64,000 nucleotides of DNA. It comes from Sediminicola sp. YIK13 (GTDB lineage: Bacteria; Bacteroidota; Bacteroidia; Flavobacteriales; Flavobacteriaceae). The notes beneath the pieces are model-generated. The model searched no databases. It had not been told where the DNA came from and saw only the letters and a list, made by a program, of their open reading frames with translations. Each line of letters begins with the position of its first letter. The stretch's first letter is position 1. The stretch spans positions 283,501 to 347,500 of the forward strand of contig NZ_CP010535.1 in NCBI RefSeq assembly GCF_001430825.1, in the 5' to 3' direction. The translations under genes and the position numbers were made by a program. Of this stretch, positions 7,732 to 16,536 are shown piece after piece.

Positions 7732-8238
7732 TTAGGTTATTTTTCTGCTAATTAGATGGTCTAGTCCAATTTTTCCAGAACCAAAAACCAAAGCATAAAT
7801 ACTGACCCATAAAAATCCCAACGCGGGAAGAATTGGCCAAACCCCTTGTTCCAGTACCTTTGGCCATTGCTGAAAGAAGATAGCTGTTAACATTGTCAGA
7901 CCAATCATTAGTCCCCAAAATCTAGTGGCCAATCCCAAGGCTAGAAAAAGGCCTCCAATCGCTTCACTTGCGGCACCCAGCCAAGCAAACAACCAAGGAG
8001 CTAAGCTAAATGGGATCCCAAATTTTGCCACATCCTCAGGAAACCAACTAGCTACTTCGAACAATGCAAGTGGCTCCTCTGAGTTGGACCATGGCATTCC
8101 AAATTTACTAGAGCCAAAGTCGAGGGTCAATAACAGTCCACAAAGTATCCTGGGAATAGCAAATAAAATATTTCCCCATAAAGAGGTAATGGCTATTGGT
8201 TTTAGATTCCATTTTGTGAAACTTTTTAAAAAACGCAT
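7732..8238 (-). CDS. DoxX family membrane protein
   Basis: About 168 residues beginning MRFLKSFTKWNLKP, with four transmembrane helices and the DoxX features: an early RILCGLLLTLDFGSSKF segment and the second-half ASEAIGGLFLALGLATRFWG helix. DoxX proteins are small membrane proteins linked to redox stress or quinone-related oxidases, mostly of unclear chemistry. The upstream TTG at 8268 would add ten non-hydrophobic residues, so I use the ATG at 8236-8238. It is followed by about 290 featureless bases. Confidence 0.8.
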   Translation of the reverse strand: MRFLKSFTKWNLKPIAITSLWGNILFAIPRILCGLLLTLDFGSSKFGMPWSNSEEPLALFEVASWFPEDVAKFGIPFSLAPWLFAWLGAASEAIGGLFLALGLATRFWGLMIGLTMLTAIFFQQWPKVLEQGVWPILPALGFLWVSIYALVFGSGKIGLDHLISRKIT

Positions 8239-8383
8239 ATCAATATGTTTTATCAGATACAAGGGCACCCGACAGATTAATTTTATGAAAGATACAACAA
8301 CTTATAATTAGGTTTTTAAAGGCTAAGGTCAAAGGATTGAGCAGAAATCTCTTTTTTTAGGGTGCATGAAAAATTCTTCTTTG

Positions 8384-8755
8384 CTATTTGGGCGTTTTAT
8401 TGGGAAAGCTAAGTTTCCGTTCTTCCCTTATTTCACCAATATGGTAATAGGCTATTATTTCTAATATGAGATTGTCTTGAACATAATACCATTCACTCAC
8501 CTCCATAGAAAAATCGCCCTGGGTGGTAGTGTAGCGCACGCCGGCCCTGTTCTCGCCATATAGGGCTTCGTGCAGTTCAAATTTATGTCCTAAAAATTTA
8601 TCCTTATTGGTGGCCACCAACTCTAAATACGTTTTTTTGCCTACTATGGTGCCAAATGGACTGCTATGCTTGAAATTTTCAGCTATGGGGAGGGAATTAA
8701 AATCTCCGGATTCCCATAGATCGAACCATCTTTTTACCAAATCTTTTATCCCCAT
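8384..8755 (-). CDS. NTF2-like (SnoaL-type) protein
   Basis: 123 residues of the NTF2-like cone fold: N-terminal helix MGIKDLVKRWFDLWESGDF, FKHSSPFGTIVGKKTYLELV, and strands ending EVSEWYYVQDNLILEIIAYY. This fold serves as small-molecule isomerases, hydrolases or binding proteins; no catalytic set is obvious. It begins three bases after the VOC-domain gene, so the two form a pair, perhaps acting on the same small molecule. Confidence 0.75.
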   Translation of the reverse strand: MGIKDLVKRWFDLWESGDFNSLPIAENFKHSSPFGTIVGKKTYLELVATNKDKFLGHKFELHEALYGENRAGVRYTTTQGDFSMEVSEWYYVQDNLILEIIAYYHIGEIREERKLSFPNKTPK

Positions 8756-8758
8756 TGT

Positions 8759-9130
8759 TTATACGTGCTGATCAATTAAAATGGCATTGCCGTCTGGATC
8801 CGTCAAAACAATACTCGCTGGTCCATTTGTACTTTCATCTGCTTCTTGGTTAAGTGGGATGCCGTTTTTCTTTAAGGATTTTTGAATTTCCCTGACATCA
8901 TCAAAACTGTCCAGTTTCTTTGCGTTGGTATCCCAACCTGGATTAAACGTTAAAATATTATTTTCAAACATGCCCTGAAAAAGTCCGATCAGGGAGTGTT
9001 CATTTTTCATAATGAGGTAATTTTTTTCAAGGTCCCCTGCAAAAACAGTGAATCCCAATTTCTCGTAAAAATCCTTGGATACCTTTATGTCCTTAACATT
9101 AAGGCTAACTGAAAATGCTCCTAATTTCAT
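8759..9130 (-). CDS. VOC family (glyoxalase/bleomycin-resistance-like) protein
   Basis: 123 residues with two beta-alpha-beta-beta-beta modules: GAFSVSLNVKDIKVSKDFYE and YEKLGFTVFAG in the first and GPASIVLTDPDGNAILIDQH in the second. VOC proteins bind a metal and act as lyases, dioxygenases or drug-binding proteins. The first-module metal position here is S/L rather than the usual H, so metal chemistry is uncertain. The NTF2-like gene follows after three bases. An open stretch with a repeat remnant lies upstream. Confidence 0.8.
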   Translation of the reverse strand: MKLGAFSVSLNVKDIKVSKDFYEKLGFTVFAGDLEKNYLIMKNEHSLIGLFQGMFENNILTFNPGWDTNAKKLDSFDDVREIQKSLKKNGIPLNQEADESTNGPASIVLTDPDGNAILIDQHV

Positions 9131-9265
9131 AACAGTGATTTTTTTTGGTTCCTATTAGAACCTCAAGTTATGATTTTATGGAGAATAACTGGATGCGAAC
9201 AGTGGATTTGTTGCAAGCCAATAAATATATCGAGGGTAGTCCATATTGGAAGTCCAAAGAATTTA

Positions 9266-9338
9266 AAACCGCTCGAGGGGACATTAAAAGGTGGCGGTGC
9301 CACTGTCCAGACCTCTCGACTGCGCTCGAGGAGACAGG
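9266..9338. repeat. palindromic repeat family B, isolated one-and-a-half units
   Basis: The half unit CCGCTCGAGGGGACA is followed by linker TTAAAAGGTGGCGGTGC and then a full core ending CTCGAGGAGACA. This matches the array at 3962-4318, including the GGTGGCGGTGC linker, but lies about 5 kb away. It is fused to the end of a short open frame starting near 9178 (MENNWMRTVDLLQ), whose tail is repeat sequence. Confidence 0.75.
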
Positions 9339-9396
9339 AATGTGCCAGAGGAAACTATAAGTACTCCTCTTTCTAATTTTTACGCTGGCTTTTCCT

Positions 9397-9636
9397 TTAT
9401 TCGTCCTTAGACAGGGCATCAAATTCTTTTCTTTTAGAAGCGAACCATTCTTTTAAGGCATCAGGGGTTGTCATGAGTTGTTTCATTTTTTTCATGGCGT
9501 TCAGATGTGCCTCATCCCCTTTTTGGAACATTTCCATCCCGTGTCTTTTGCTCATTTCCTCTATTTCCTCAAAGGTATTGGCCTTAAATTCTTTGGAACA
9601 TGCCCCTCCCAGTTGTTTGCAGGTCATTGTTTTCAT
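9397..9636 (-). CDS. DUF1059 family small protein
   Basis: 79 residues, MKTMTCKQLGGACSKEFKAN onward, matching the DUF1059 pattern: a CxxxGGxC motif near the N-terminus (TCKQLGGACSKEF), NTFEEIEEMSKRHGMEMF, then a lysine/methionine-rich helix and EWFASKRKEFDAL. The cysteines suggest metal or redox binding, but the role is unknown. It is conserved in Bacteroidota as a small cytosolic protein. The RidA-like lipoprotein gene lies 37 bases upstream on the same strand. Confidence 0.8.
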   Translation of the reverse strand: MKTMTCKQLGGACSKEFKANTFEEIEEMSKRHGMEMFQKGDEAHLNAMKKMKQLMTTPDALKEWFASKRKEFDALSKDE

Positions 9637-9673
9637 AATAGATTTTTACCAATTCTTTTCAAGTTATAAATAA

Positions 9674-10189
9674 TCAATCCATTTTATGTACTTCCATCTC
9701 AATTTCAATCATAAATTCTGGAAGCGCCAGTTCTTTTACACCAAGCCAAGATCCGGTCGGAAAATTATTGGTATAAATCGTACCTCTGTATGCGCCATGC
9801 TCCAACAATAAAGGCATATTAGTGGTGAAAATATTTTCCACGATCACATCATCAAAGGTGCAACCATAATGTGTCAATATTTTTTCCAGATCGGTATAGC
9901 AATTTTTCATTTGTTGTTCAAAATCACCCACCGCTGTAGGATTTCCTTCATTATCCATACTTACTGCTCCAGATATTTTGATGTCATTGCCAATTTTTAC
10001 AGCATGCGAATATCCATAAGCTTTTTCGATTTCGGGGCGTAGGTTGAAGTATTCTGGCTGTTCTATTTTGACCGCTACTTCTTCTTGTACTTCTTTATCA
10101 GCTTCTTTACACCCATGAATAGAGATACAAACTAGGCAAAGTGTCATCAACAAGGTTTTTGGATGCAAAATAAGGTTAAATGCTTTCAT
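9674..10189 (-). CDS. RidA/YjgF-like lipoprotein
   Basis: 171 residues. An N-terminal signal with a cysteine at about 27 (LVCISIHGC) suggests a lipoprotein. The rest is a YjgF/YER057c/UK114 domain: SHAVKIGNDIKISGAVSMDN, GDFEQQMKNCYTDLEKILTH and a C-terminal SWLGVKELALPEFMIEIEME. RidA enzymes deaminate reactive enamines formed by PLP enzymes; the key arginine that normally contacts the substrate carboxylate (in the C-terminal half, R-x-x-x) is not obvious here. An exported form is less usual than the cytosolic one. It is followed by the DUF1059 gene. Confidence 0.8.
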   Translation of the reverse strand: MKAFNLILHPKTLLMTLCLVCISIHGCKEADKEVQEEVAVKIEQPEYFNLRPEIEKAYGYSHAVKIGNDIKISGAVSMDNEGNPTAVGDFEQQMKNCYTDLEKILTHYGCTFDDVIVENIFTTNMPLLLEHGAYRGTIYTNNFPTGSWLGVKELALPEFMIEIEMEVHKMD

Positions 10190-10504
10190 AATATTGGTAG
10201 ATTAGCTGGTGCCTACTCTTTCGGTTTTCGGCTTCCCCGTTTGTCTATAGCAGACAAAAGGTTTTAGAACATTGTAAACAGAACCACAAAGCAACCAAGC
10301 GAAGTGATTCGCTGATGATTGAAGAACTTCTTAAAAAGAGGGAATATTAATTGATTAAATATAGCGAATATTTTCCAAAAAAATTGACTAAACCGTTCTT
10401 TGTGAGCATTTTGGGTTTCATTACGGAATTGAATGCAGATTACATAAATTCCCACCCAGTTGCACAGGGCATAAGACCATTAGACATCTGTTGCTACGGT
10501 CTGT
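10190..10504. other. intergenic stretch without an identified gene
   Basis: About 315 bases between the RidA-like gene and the TlpA-like gene. Short frames on both strands are broken and I recognise no RNA, repeat or promoter. One plus-strand piece reads MIEELLKKREY and stops, which could be a relic, but nothing supports it. Confidence 0.4.
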
Positions 10505-11332
10505 TTAATTCAGGTATTTCTGCAGAGCTTCCTCAAATAAAGGATCACTTGGTCTTAATTGGGCGTTGGAGAGGATTTCTCCTTCTGGGGAAATGATCAC
10601 ATATTTGGGAAGGGTCACCAGGATAACAGGAGAGTTTTCAATTATGTGCTTGGAATACGTCAATGAATAGAATGGATTCCCTTCTTTTTGACCCAACCAA
10701 TAATGGTTTCCTATCCAATTCTTATCTTTTAAAAATCCTTTCCAACCTGTAAAATCTTGATCAACAGAAATAGTAATGAACTCTACATTGTCAGCAGCAT
10801 GTTTTTCGGCTAATTGTTTAAAAATAGGAGCTTCTTCCAAACATGGGGCACACCATGTGGCCCAGAAATCTATGATGATGTATTTTCCCCTAAAAGATTC
10901 TATGGCTACGGTACCATCGTCAATCGACAAAAATGATCCGTTGGGCACGGGTTGTCCTTCCATGACCGATTCCAATTTAATAAATTCATCTTCTTTTGGA
11001 GCGTTGTATTTTAACTCTTCCAGGGTCAAAGGCATCATTACCAATGCCTTTACCATTCCGCTTTCATCAAAATACAATTGTTGTTTTACTTTTTTGGCAT
11101 TTATCAAGGAGCGAAAGTCTTTAGGGCTCACCAATTCTCCTTTTAGATCGTAGATGGGGATAAACTTTACATTGTACGTTATTGTTCCCATCTTTTCCAA
11201 TTGGGAGGCAGAATAGAGCGTTAAATCAACTATTTTGTTTTTTAACTCAGGGCTGTAACCTTTTGTATCAGAGTTGGTGCACGAAATAAAAAATATACTA
11301 GCGACTAATAAAAGTAGTTTGGAGCTTTTCAT
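10505..11332 (-). CDS. TlpA-like thiol-disulfide lipoprotein
   Basis: 275 residues from MKSSKLLLLVASIFFISC, a lipoprotein signal peptide with the lipidated cysteine at 18. The first third is a separate domain of unknown fold. The C-terminal part is a thioredoxin domain with the active site FWATWCAPC, followed by the cis-proline region PVILVTLPKYVII. Such proteins reduce disulfides of exported proteins, often for cytochrome maturation. I chose the ATG at 11330-11332 over the upstream frame start because it gives a proper signal peptide. It is transcribed alone. Confidence 0.85.
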   Translation of the reverse strand: MKSSKLLLLVASIFFISCTNSDTKGYSPELKNKIVDLTLYSASQLEKMGTITYNVKFIPIYDLKGELVSPKDFRSLINAKKVKQQLYFDESGMVKALVMMPLTLEELKYNAPKEDEFIKLESVMEGQPVPNGSFLSIDDGTVAIESFRGKYIIIDFWATWCAPCLEEAPIFKQLAEKHAADNVEFITISVDQDFTGWKGFLKDKNWIGNHYWLGQKEGNPFYSLTYSKHIIENSPVILVTLPKYVIISPEGEILSNAQLRPSDPLFEEALQKYLN

Positions 11333-11492
11333 AATTGTTCCTTTGTCGCAACCTTTTGTTAATGGGTTACCATAAGGGAATATAGAAAATATTATACAAA
11401 CTAACGGCATGGAATTAATAATACACGCATAAACTTTTAAGAGGCAGGCATTAAACTATGTCCTCAGGACAAAAATTTAAGCGTTATTTACT

Positions 11493-12377
11493 TTATTGAA
11501 GCGAAAAAACCTCATAGGTTCTGGTCCATTCCGTGACCTGTCCAGCTTGAAGCGAAATGCTGTGGAACAGTTCTGGACTTATCACATGCGTCCATCCCCA
11601 TAGATTAATACTATGGGTTGGAAAATTACCTGTTTCTCGAATCCCAATCTTGCTACTGTTATTTAGAAGTTCCCATTGTGCGGGAACCGATTGGCCTCCG
11701 GATAGGTTGCTAAAAAAGAATTGTTCTTTGGGTGTACCTAGGAATGAAAAATCGCTTTTACCGAGCACCACTTTCCTTTCTGGGTTCACCGTTTCCCCAA
11801 AATGGTCGGGCTGCAGGGAGAATGAAAATTTTAAATGATAATTACAGCCTATCAAATCTTTGTCCACCTTTAAAAAGTTGTGATTGTATTCACTGGTTTC
11901 AATGCATTTTTTACCTGTATTCCTTAATCGATAACCAATCCTAAAACCATTTGACAATAGCTCAATCTCCTTGTGTAAGACATACCCGTAATCATTATGA
12001 AGCCTAGAAGTACAGGTAATGGATATTTTAGTATCGTTTTTGGTGACTTTAAATTCGGCGGGCTGCACCTCGTAGGCCCTTTGGAAGTCGTAGGTGTCCG
12101 AATCTTTTCGTATGAGCCCCACGCCAATCTTATGAAACCAATCTCCAATCTCTGTCCCCTCAAATCCTAGTGGGGAGTCGATGCCAAATTCATTGTAAAA
12201 GCCCTTGCCCATATGTTCTCCTGCCTTAATATCGGTTCGCTCCACCCCAGTAATGGCGGTTTTGTTAAAAGTAACGGTTGTTATTTTTCCGGTCCAGTCG
12301 AAGCGGGATCCCACATAATTTTCCGTAGGCAGGTAAATCTGTAATTCCAAAAGATCATTTCTAAGGGTATGGGGCAT
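11493..12377 (-). CDS. aldose 1-epimerase-like (galactose mutarotase superfamily) protein
   Basis: 294 residues rich in beta strands. GSRFDWTGKI, GFEGTEIGDWFHKIGVGLI, TSRLHNDYGYVLHKEIEL, YNHNFLKVD and the closing INLWGWTHVISPELFHSISL fit the supersandwich fold of sugar mutarotases and related carbohydrate-binding proteins. The histidine and glutamate of classical galactose mutarotase are not clearly in place, so it may be a divergent branch that binds but does not interconvert sugars. No signal peptide, so cytosolic. It stands alone before a 519-base gap. Confidence 0.7.
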   Translation of the reverse strand: MPHTLRNDLLELQIYLPTENYVGSRFDWTGKITTVTFNKTAITGVERTDIKAGEHMGKGFYNEFGIDSPLGFEGTEIGDWFHKIGVGLIRKDSDTYDFQRAYEVQPAEFKVTKNDTKISITCTSRLHNDYGYVLHKEIELLSNGFRIGYRLRNTGKKCIETSEYNHNFLKVDKDLIGCNYHLKFSFSLQPDHFGETVNPERKVVLGKSDFSFLGTPKEQFFFSNLSGGQSVPAQWELLNNSSKIGIRETGNFPTHSINLWGWTHVISPELFHSISLQAGQVTEWTRTYEVFSLQ

Positions 12378-12896
12378 TTGGCGTTTTTAAGGAAGGCTAA
12401 AATAATGGCATATTTTTAAAGTACAGCATTGCTGGGCAAGATTCTTTTGTCGTTTTCGGTCATGGAATAGCGTCTAAAGTTACCTATCTATTATTTCAAT
12501 GGAATGATTTGAACCAGCGACATGTCCTAACCCCATTGCTCCCGAAATTGATTGGTAAAAGTAATTCCGCTTTTTTTAATTTGCGAAATTAATATCGCAA
12601 AATTCAGCTATCCCTTGGGCGCTATTTTTCAATTAAGATGGGGCAATCAGAAAAATATTGATAGACATTATCTTTAAATGTTCTAACTACTGTGTTGTTA
12701 GCCCCTAAATGGAACAATTTATTGTCATCGGGTTTTTAACATAATAAGTGGTTACAGCGTATGAAGTCATTCTAAAACAGCTCACACCCCTGCACTGAAT
12801 GAAGTTTCTCCGCTGATGCTTTTAGTGTGGAGTCCAACTTTTTTTTTTTGTCCAATACTTTAAGTAGTGGAAATTAATTTAATGGATCTAAATGCC
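12378..12896. other. intergenic stretch without an identified gene
   Basis: 519 bases between the mutarotase-like gene and a membrane-protein gene. No protein-like frame, terminator or consensus promoter stands out. On the minus strand near 12515 the text GTCGCTGGTTCAAATC looks like a tRNA T-arm, but no acceptor or anticodon stem surrounds it. Confidence 0.4.
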
Positions 12897-13460
12897 TTAC
12901 TGGATAAGGCTGGCTTTTTTACCTTTATAAGAAGAGTATAGCAATAGTGCTAAAACTGCAAGACAGCTAGCAATAAAAATTCCTATCAGATACATTTGCT
13001 CTGGTGTAGCCCAAAGAGCAAGTAGCAATGCTCCAAAAGAAATAATTCCTCCCATAATGGCAAATCCTAATTCGTTATAAAACAAGGCATAGGGAAAAAA
13101 GTGTGCGCCGGTAATGATCACATATCCCATGATAAAATAATCAGGAAGATAAATCAAAATAAAAATAAGAAAGGGGAAGTAAAATAGTTGGGCAATATTT
13201 AACCATAGGCCCAACGGCTGTAGCGGATTGTCCTTAATTTTCCATTGTGTCTTCAAGATTTTAGACATAACAAAAGCTAAGGGCAGCATAAGGCCACCGA
13301 CAATAAAGGTAAGGACGCTTTTGTCATAAGAAGAAAACGGAAGGGTCCATACAAATGTAATTATCAGCCATATCAAAGTTGCGGCAAGGATAAAATCAAG
13401 CCCATTTTTGGCTTTTAGGGATAATTCCAATTTTAGTTGATTTAGGTCGGTTTTGGTCAT
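12897..13460 (-). CDS. multi-pass membrane protein (DUF7010-like)
   Basis: 187 residues. A polar start MTKTDLNQLKLELSLKAKNG leads into five to six transmembrane helices, beginning LDFILAATLIWLIITFVWTL. The N-terminal LELSLKAKNGLDFILAA pattern is, from memory, that of the DUF7010 group of bacterial membrane proteins, whose function is unknown. It starts 16 bases after the DedA stop, so the two are co-transcribed and may both affect the membrane. Confidence 0.7.
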   Translation of the reverse strand: MTKTDLNQLKLELSLKAKNGLDFILAATLIWLIITFVWTLPFSSYDKSVLTFIVGGLMLPLAFVMSKILKTQWKIKDNPLQPLGLWLNIAQLFYFPFLIFILIYLPDYFIMGYVIITGAHFFPYALFYNELGFAIMGGIISFGALLLALWATPEQMYLIGIFIASCLAVLALLLYSSYKGKKASLIQ

Positions 13461-13476
13461 TTTATGGTGGTTTTAG

Positions 13477-14175
13477 TTAGATTTTTGTGGTCATTTTTTT
13501 TAGTAGTCTCTTCAGCAACGAGAATAGCAATGGTAAGGTTGTAATTATAATTAGACTTAAAAATATAATTCCGTAATTGTTTTTTACCCAAGGGATCTCA
13601 CCAACAAAATAACCTGTCAAGAGAAATATTGTAATCCAGGCCACAGCTCCCGTAATGGTGTTTTTCATAAAGCTATGGCGCTCCATGCGAACAATCCCAG
13701 CTAAAAATGGGATATAGGTACGGACTATGGGAAAAAACCGCCCGATGATAATGGCTCGTCCCCCATGTTTGGCATAAAATTCTTCCGCCTTTGGAACATG
13801 GGCCATTAGATAGTTTTTAATGAGGTAATTGTTGCTCTGCTTTAGTCCTGCACCCATGGTCATACCCACATAGAAGTTGATGGTATTTCCTACTATTGCG
13901 GCGGTAATGAGCAAAACCAATAATACCCACACATTCATTTCTGTAGAGGCAGCAACCACTCCGGCAGAAAATAGCAATCCGTCTCCTGGTAAAAAAGGAA
14001 AAACGATCAGCCCCGTCTCCAGCATAATAATTAAAAAAAGGATAAAGTAGGCCTTATAAATATTATCGGCCACTAGGGAGATGAGGGCATCATCCGTATG
14101 AAGGATGAAATCTATGAGTTGATCCATGAAATGATAAATTGCACCAGGGAAAAGTACAAAATAGCTGTACTTCAT
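13477..14175 (-). CDS. DedA family membrane protein
   Basis: 232 residues with the DedA/VTT domain: FPFLPGDGLLFSAGVVAAST near residue 65, the GNTINFYVGMTMG segment, a re-entrant loop and the HGGRAIIIGRFFPIVRTYIP motif (the conserved R and P of the half-transporter), then GAVAWITIFLLTGYFVGEIP. DedA proteins act as phospholipid flippases or scramblases, in part moving undecaprenyl phosphate or phosphatidylethanolamine across the membrane. An ATG at 14125-14127 (MDQLIDFILHTDD) gives a more typical N-terminus and may be the true start. The next gene encodes another membrane protein. Confidence 0.88.
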   Translation of the reverse strand: MKYSYFVLFPGAIYHFMDQLIDFILHTDDALISLVADNIYKAYFILFLIIMLETGLIVFPFLPGDGLLFSAGVVAASTEMNVWVLLVLLITAAIVGNTINFYVGMTMGAGLKQSNNYLIKNYLMAHVPKAEEFYAKHGGRAIIIGRFFPIVRTYIPFLAGIVRMERHSFMKNTITGAVAWITIFLLTGYFVGEIPWVKNNYGIIFLSLIIITTLPLLFSLLKRLLKKMTTKI

Positions 14176-14209
14176 AAGAAAAAGTCAGATATATTTTTTG
14201 ATGAACTTT

Positions 14210-15922
14210 TTAATAGCCTATTGCAGCTCCGTCTGGACTTGAAGAGTCAGAAGCTCCAATCATGATATTATTTTTTGCGTCTAGTTGAATTCCCATTAGG
14301 GAACCCAATGAATTTACTGGGACTAAGGTATGGTTCATGTCTTCTAGGGCCTTTCGGGTATCTGGCGATAGAAGCGTACGTTCATATTCAATTTGATCGG
14401 GCAACCACTGGTGATGAATTTTCATAGCTTCGATCGCCTTATCTACCTGCATATCGTAGGCTAGTACATTCAGCACCGTCTGAAAAACGGTATTGATAAT
14501 GGTCCTTCCTCCAGGGCTTCCAATAATTAGATAGGGTTTCCCATCTTTGGCCACAATGGTAGGAGTCATGCTGGAAAGCATTCTCTTTTCGGGCTGAATT
14601 AGGTTGGGATCTGTTCCAATTTGACCCGAACTTGTAGTAAAACCGGGTTGAGGATTAAAGTCGCCCATTTCATTATTAAAAATAAAACCTAGCTTCTTGG
14701 CACCCATTCCTGAACCATATGAATGTTCTAAGGTGTAGGTTAGGGATACAGCGTTACCCTCTTTATCCATCACAGAAAAGTGAGTGGTGCTGCTGCCATC
14801 GTACATCTGCCCAAATTTGGTTGTATCACTTATGGAGGCTTTTGTCATATCAATATTTTCAAAACGGGTTTTGGCAAATGATTTGGAAGTCAGTTTATCC
14901 AATGGTGTGTCTAAATTAAAATCAGAATCTCCTAAATGTTCTGCTCTATCAGCAAAGGCTCTTCGCATGGCTTCCGCAATCAAATGCACGTATGCCGCAG
15001 AATTGAATTCTATGGAATCCAGATTGGCCAATTCCATTAGATTCATCATTTCTATGAGTGCCACGCCTCCTGAACTTGGTGGAGGCATGGAATAGATATC
15101 GTAACCTTTAAAATTCCCTTTAATCGGTTTCCTTTCAATGGCTGTGTAGCGTTCAAGATCTTTCAATGTGATCAGACCTCCATTTTCTTTAATAAACCGG
15201 ACAATCTCTTTGGCAACAACCCCTTTGTAAAAACCATCTTGACCATGATCTCGGATTTCCGTTAAGGTATTGGCCAGCTCAGGTTGTTTCCACAATTCTC
15301 CAAACTGTGTGGGTTCACCATTGGCATTTTTAAAGTAATTTTTCAGAAAAGGAACAGGGGAGTTGGTTTCAAAAAATGTGGCCGCGTTAAAAAGGTCCCA
15401 GGTAAGCGGGAAACCATTTTCGGCTATATCAATAGCGGGCTGAATCAAATTTTCCCAAGGCAGGCTCCCATATTTTTGATGCGCAAGATACAGTCCGGCC
15501 ACTGTTCCAGGTACTCCCACTGATTTAGCACCAATGTGATTGACATTGGACTCCATTCCGTAGAGGTTCATTCCTTTTGCAAGATTCCCAGCATCATCTA
15601 GAAACATATTTGGTGATGCCTTTATTGGTGCTTTTTCCCTAAAGTCAATGGTGGTAGTTGTTCCTGAAGTATTCATAAATACCAAAAAACCTCCACCTCC
15701 AATATTCCCCGCTGATGGATGGGTGACGGCTAAGGCAAATGCCGTTGCTATAGAAGCATCAATTGCATTTCCACCTTTTTTTAGAATATCTACCCCAACC
15801 TGGGAAGCTATTTTGCTACTTGAAGCTACCATGCCGTTTCTGGCATAAACCTGACCAAACATGTAATGTCCATGGATGAAAACTACAAGGAGAACTATAA
15901 AAAAGGGTGCTTTGTATTTCAT
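14210..15922 (-). CDS. ggt: gamma-glutamyltransferase
   Basis: 570 residues from MKYKAPFFIVLLVVFIHGHY, an export signal. The protein carries the GGT marks: GGGGFLVFMNTSG in the large subunit, the autocleavage site GSSTTHFSV with the catalytic threonine at about residue 379, GSGMGAKKLGFIFNNEMGDF, and GSPGGRTIINTV near the C-terminus. It cleaves itself and then transfers or hydrolyses the gamma-glutamyl group of glutathione and similar peptides in the periplasm. The upstream frame start at 15991 would add 23 residues before the signal, so I use the ATG at 15920-15922. One copy of the 65-bp element lies just upstream. Confidence 0.93.
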   Translation of the reverse strand: MKYKAPFFIVLLVVFIHGHYMFGQVYARNGMVASSSKIASQVGVDILKKGGNAIDASIATAFALAVTHPSAGNIGGGGFLVFMNTSGTTTTIDFREKAPIKASPNMFLDDAGNLAKGMNLYGMESNVNHIGAKSVGVPGTVAGLYLAHQKYGSLPWENLIQPAIDIAENGFPLTWDLFNAATFFETNSPVPFLKNYFKNANGEPTQFGELWKQPELANTLTEIRDHGQDGFYKGVVAKEIVRFIKENGGLITLKDLERYTAIERKPIKGNFKGYDIYSMPPPSSGGVALIEMMNLMELANLDSIEFNSAAYVHLIAEAMRRAFADRAEHLGDSDFNLDTPLDKLTSKSFAKTRFENIDMTKASISDTTKFGQMYDGSSTTHFSVMDKEGNAVSLTYTLEHSYGSGMGAKKLGFIFNNEMGDFNPQPGFTTSSGQIGTDPNLIQPEKRMLSSMTPTIVAKDGKPYLIIGSPGGRTIINTVFQTVLNVLAYDMQVDKAIEAMKIHHQWLPDQIEYERTLLSPDTRKALEDMNHTLVPVNSLGSLMGIQLDAKNNIMIGASDSSSPDGAAIGY

Positions 15923-15987
15923 AATTAGTATTTCTAACGTTTGTATGAAGTTACTGTGTAAATCTTTAGGCAATTGATAATCAGATA

Positions 15988-16053
15988 GCAAGATAGAGCA
16001 TATGACCTCATTCTATTAGATAGAAATCTATGATTTTGTGCGAAGTTATTAAC
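15988..16053 (-). repeat. 65-bp intergenic element, copy 2
   Basis: See copy 1 at 3675. On the minus strand it reads GTTAATAACTTCGCACAAAA, passes through ATAGATTTCTA and ends CATATGCTCTATCTTGC. It lies about 65 bases upstream of the ggt start, so it could carry promoter or leader function. Confidence 0.45.
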
Positions 16054-16118
16054 AGAGGGGGCAGGGGAATTGTGGATGTAATATACTTGTGAACTGCTCC
16101 CGTGGTAGCTTTAGCGTA

Positions 16119-16166
16119 TCAGTCGTACTTAGGAACGGACAGGCCAAAATACTCATTGATAGTGGT
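16119..16166 (-). pseudogene. remnant of a dioxygenase 3' end
   Basis: Reading on the minus strand gives TTINEYFGLSVPKYD and a TGA stop. It matches the last 15 residues and stop of the intradiol-dioxygenase gene at 17200 (TTNEYFDLPVPKHD) in about 42 of 48 bases. Nothing upstream of it matches that gene, so it is a stray 3' piece, probably left by an old duplication and rearrangement. Confidence 0.7.
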
Positions 16167-16536
16167 CCCGCTTAATCTTCCCACTTCCAGTCAATTTAAT
16201 TCATCTCGTCAGAATAGTTCAGCCTATTGGATTGGTCCATTTTATAATTTTCATAGGTCTCCTTAACACATTAATTTGTTTTCGGTTTCCATTTCCAAAA
16301 AAATCACTGTTGGTTTAAATTCAGCAATTCTTTGAACCAATTATTTTAAATCAGTCATTTCTTTAGGGTCTTTTAAATCTATCATGGCGGAATTGGCATC
16401 CGTAGTCAGACTTAAATAAGCAGTACCAAAATTCAGGACTTTAATTTTTGATTCTTCATCTGATTTTGCCTGTCCTAATACAGAGAATGAAAATTGAATA
16501 AAAAAGTAGGGTTCAAAGGGATTGTTTTATTTTCAT
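16167..16536 (-). pseudogene. decayed DUF5694-like gene
   Basis: On the minus strand an ATG at 16534-16536 opens MKIKQSL, then a frameshift leads to a signal-like FFIQFSFSVLGQA, SKIKVLNFGTAYLSLTTDAN, an in-frame stop after KEMTDLK, RIAEFKPTVIFLEME, another frameshift, VKETYENYKMDQSNRLNYSD and a final stop. The VLNFGT, TDAN and FKPTVI blocks match, from memory, the N-terminal part of DUF5694 (TraB-like) exported proteins. The rest of the gene is missing and replaced by the dioxygenase remnant. Clearly inactive. Confidence 0.6.

Noticed and set aside
10264..10596. Short frames on both strands between the RidA-like and TlpA-like genes
   Set aside because: No start, signal or family pattern; one runs into the TlpA-like gene on the other strand.
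12505..12540. Possible tRNA fragment (T-arm-like GTCGCTGGTTCAAATC on the minus strand)
   Set aside because: No acceptor, D-arm or anticodon stem can be built around it; one short match is not enough for an attachment site.
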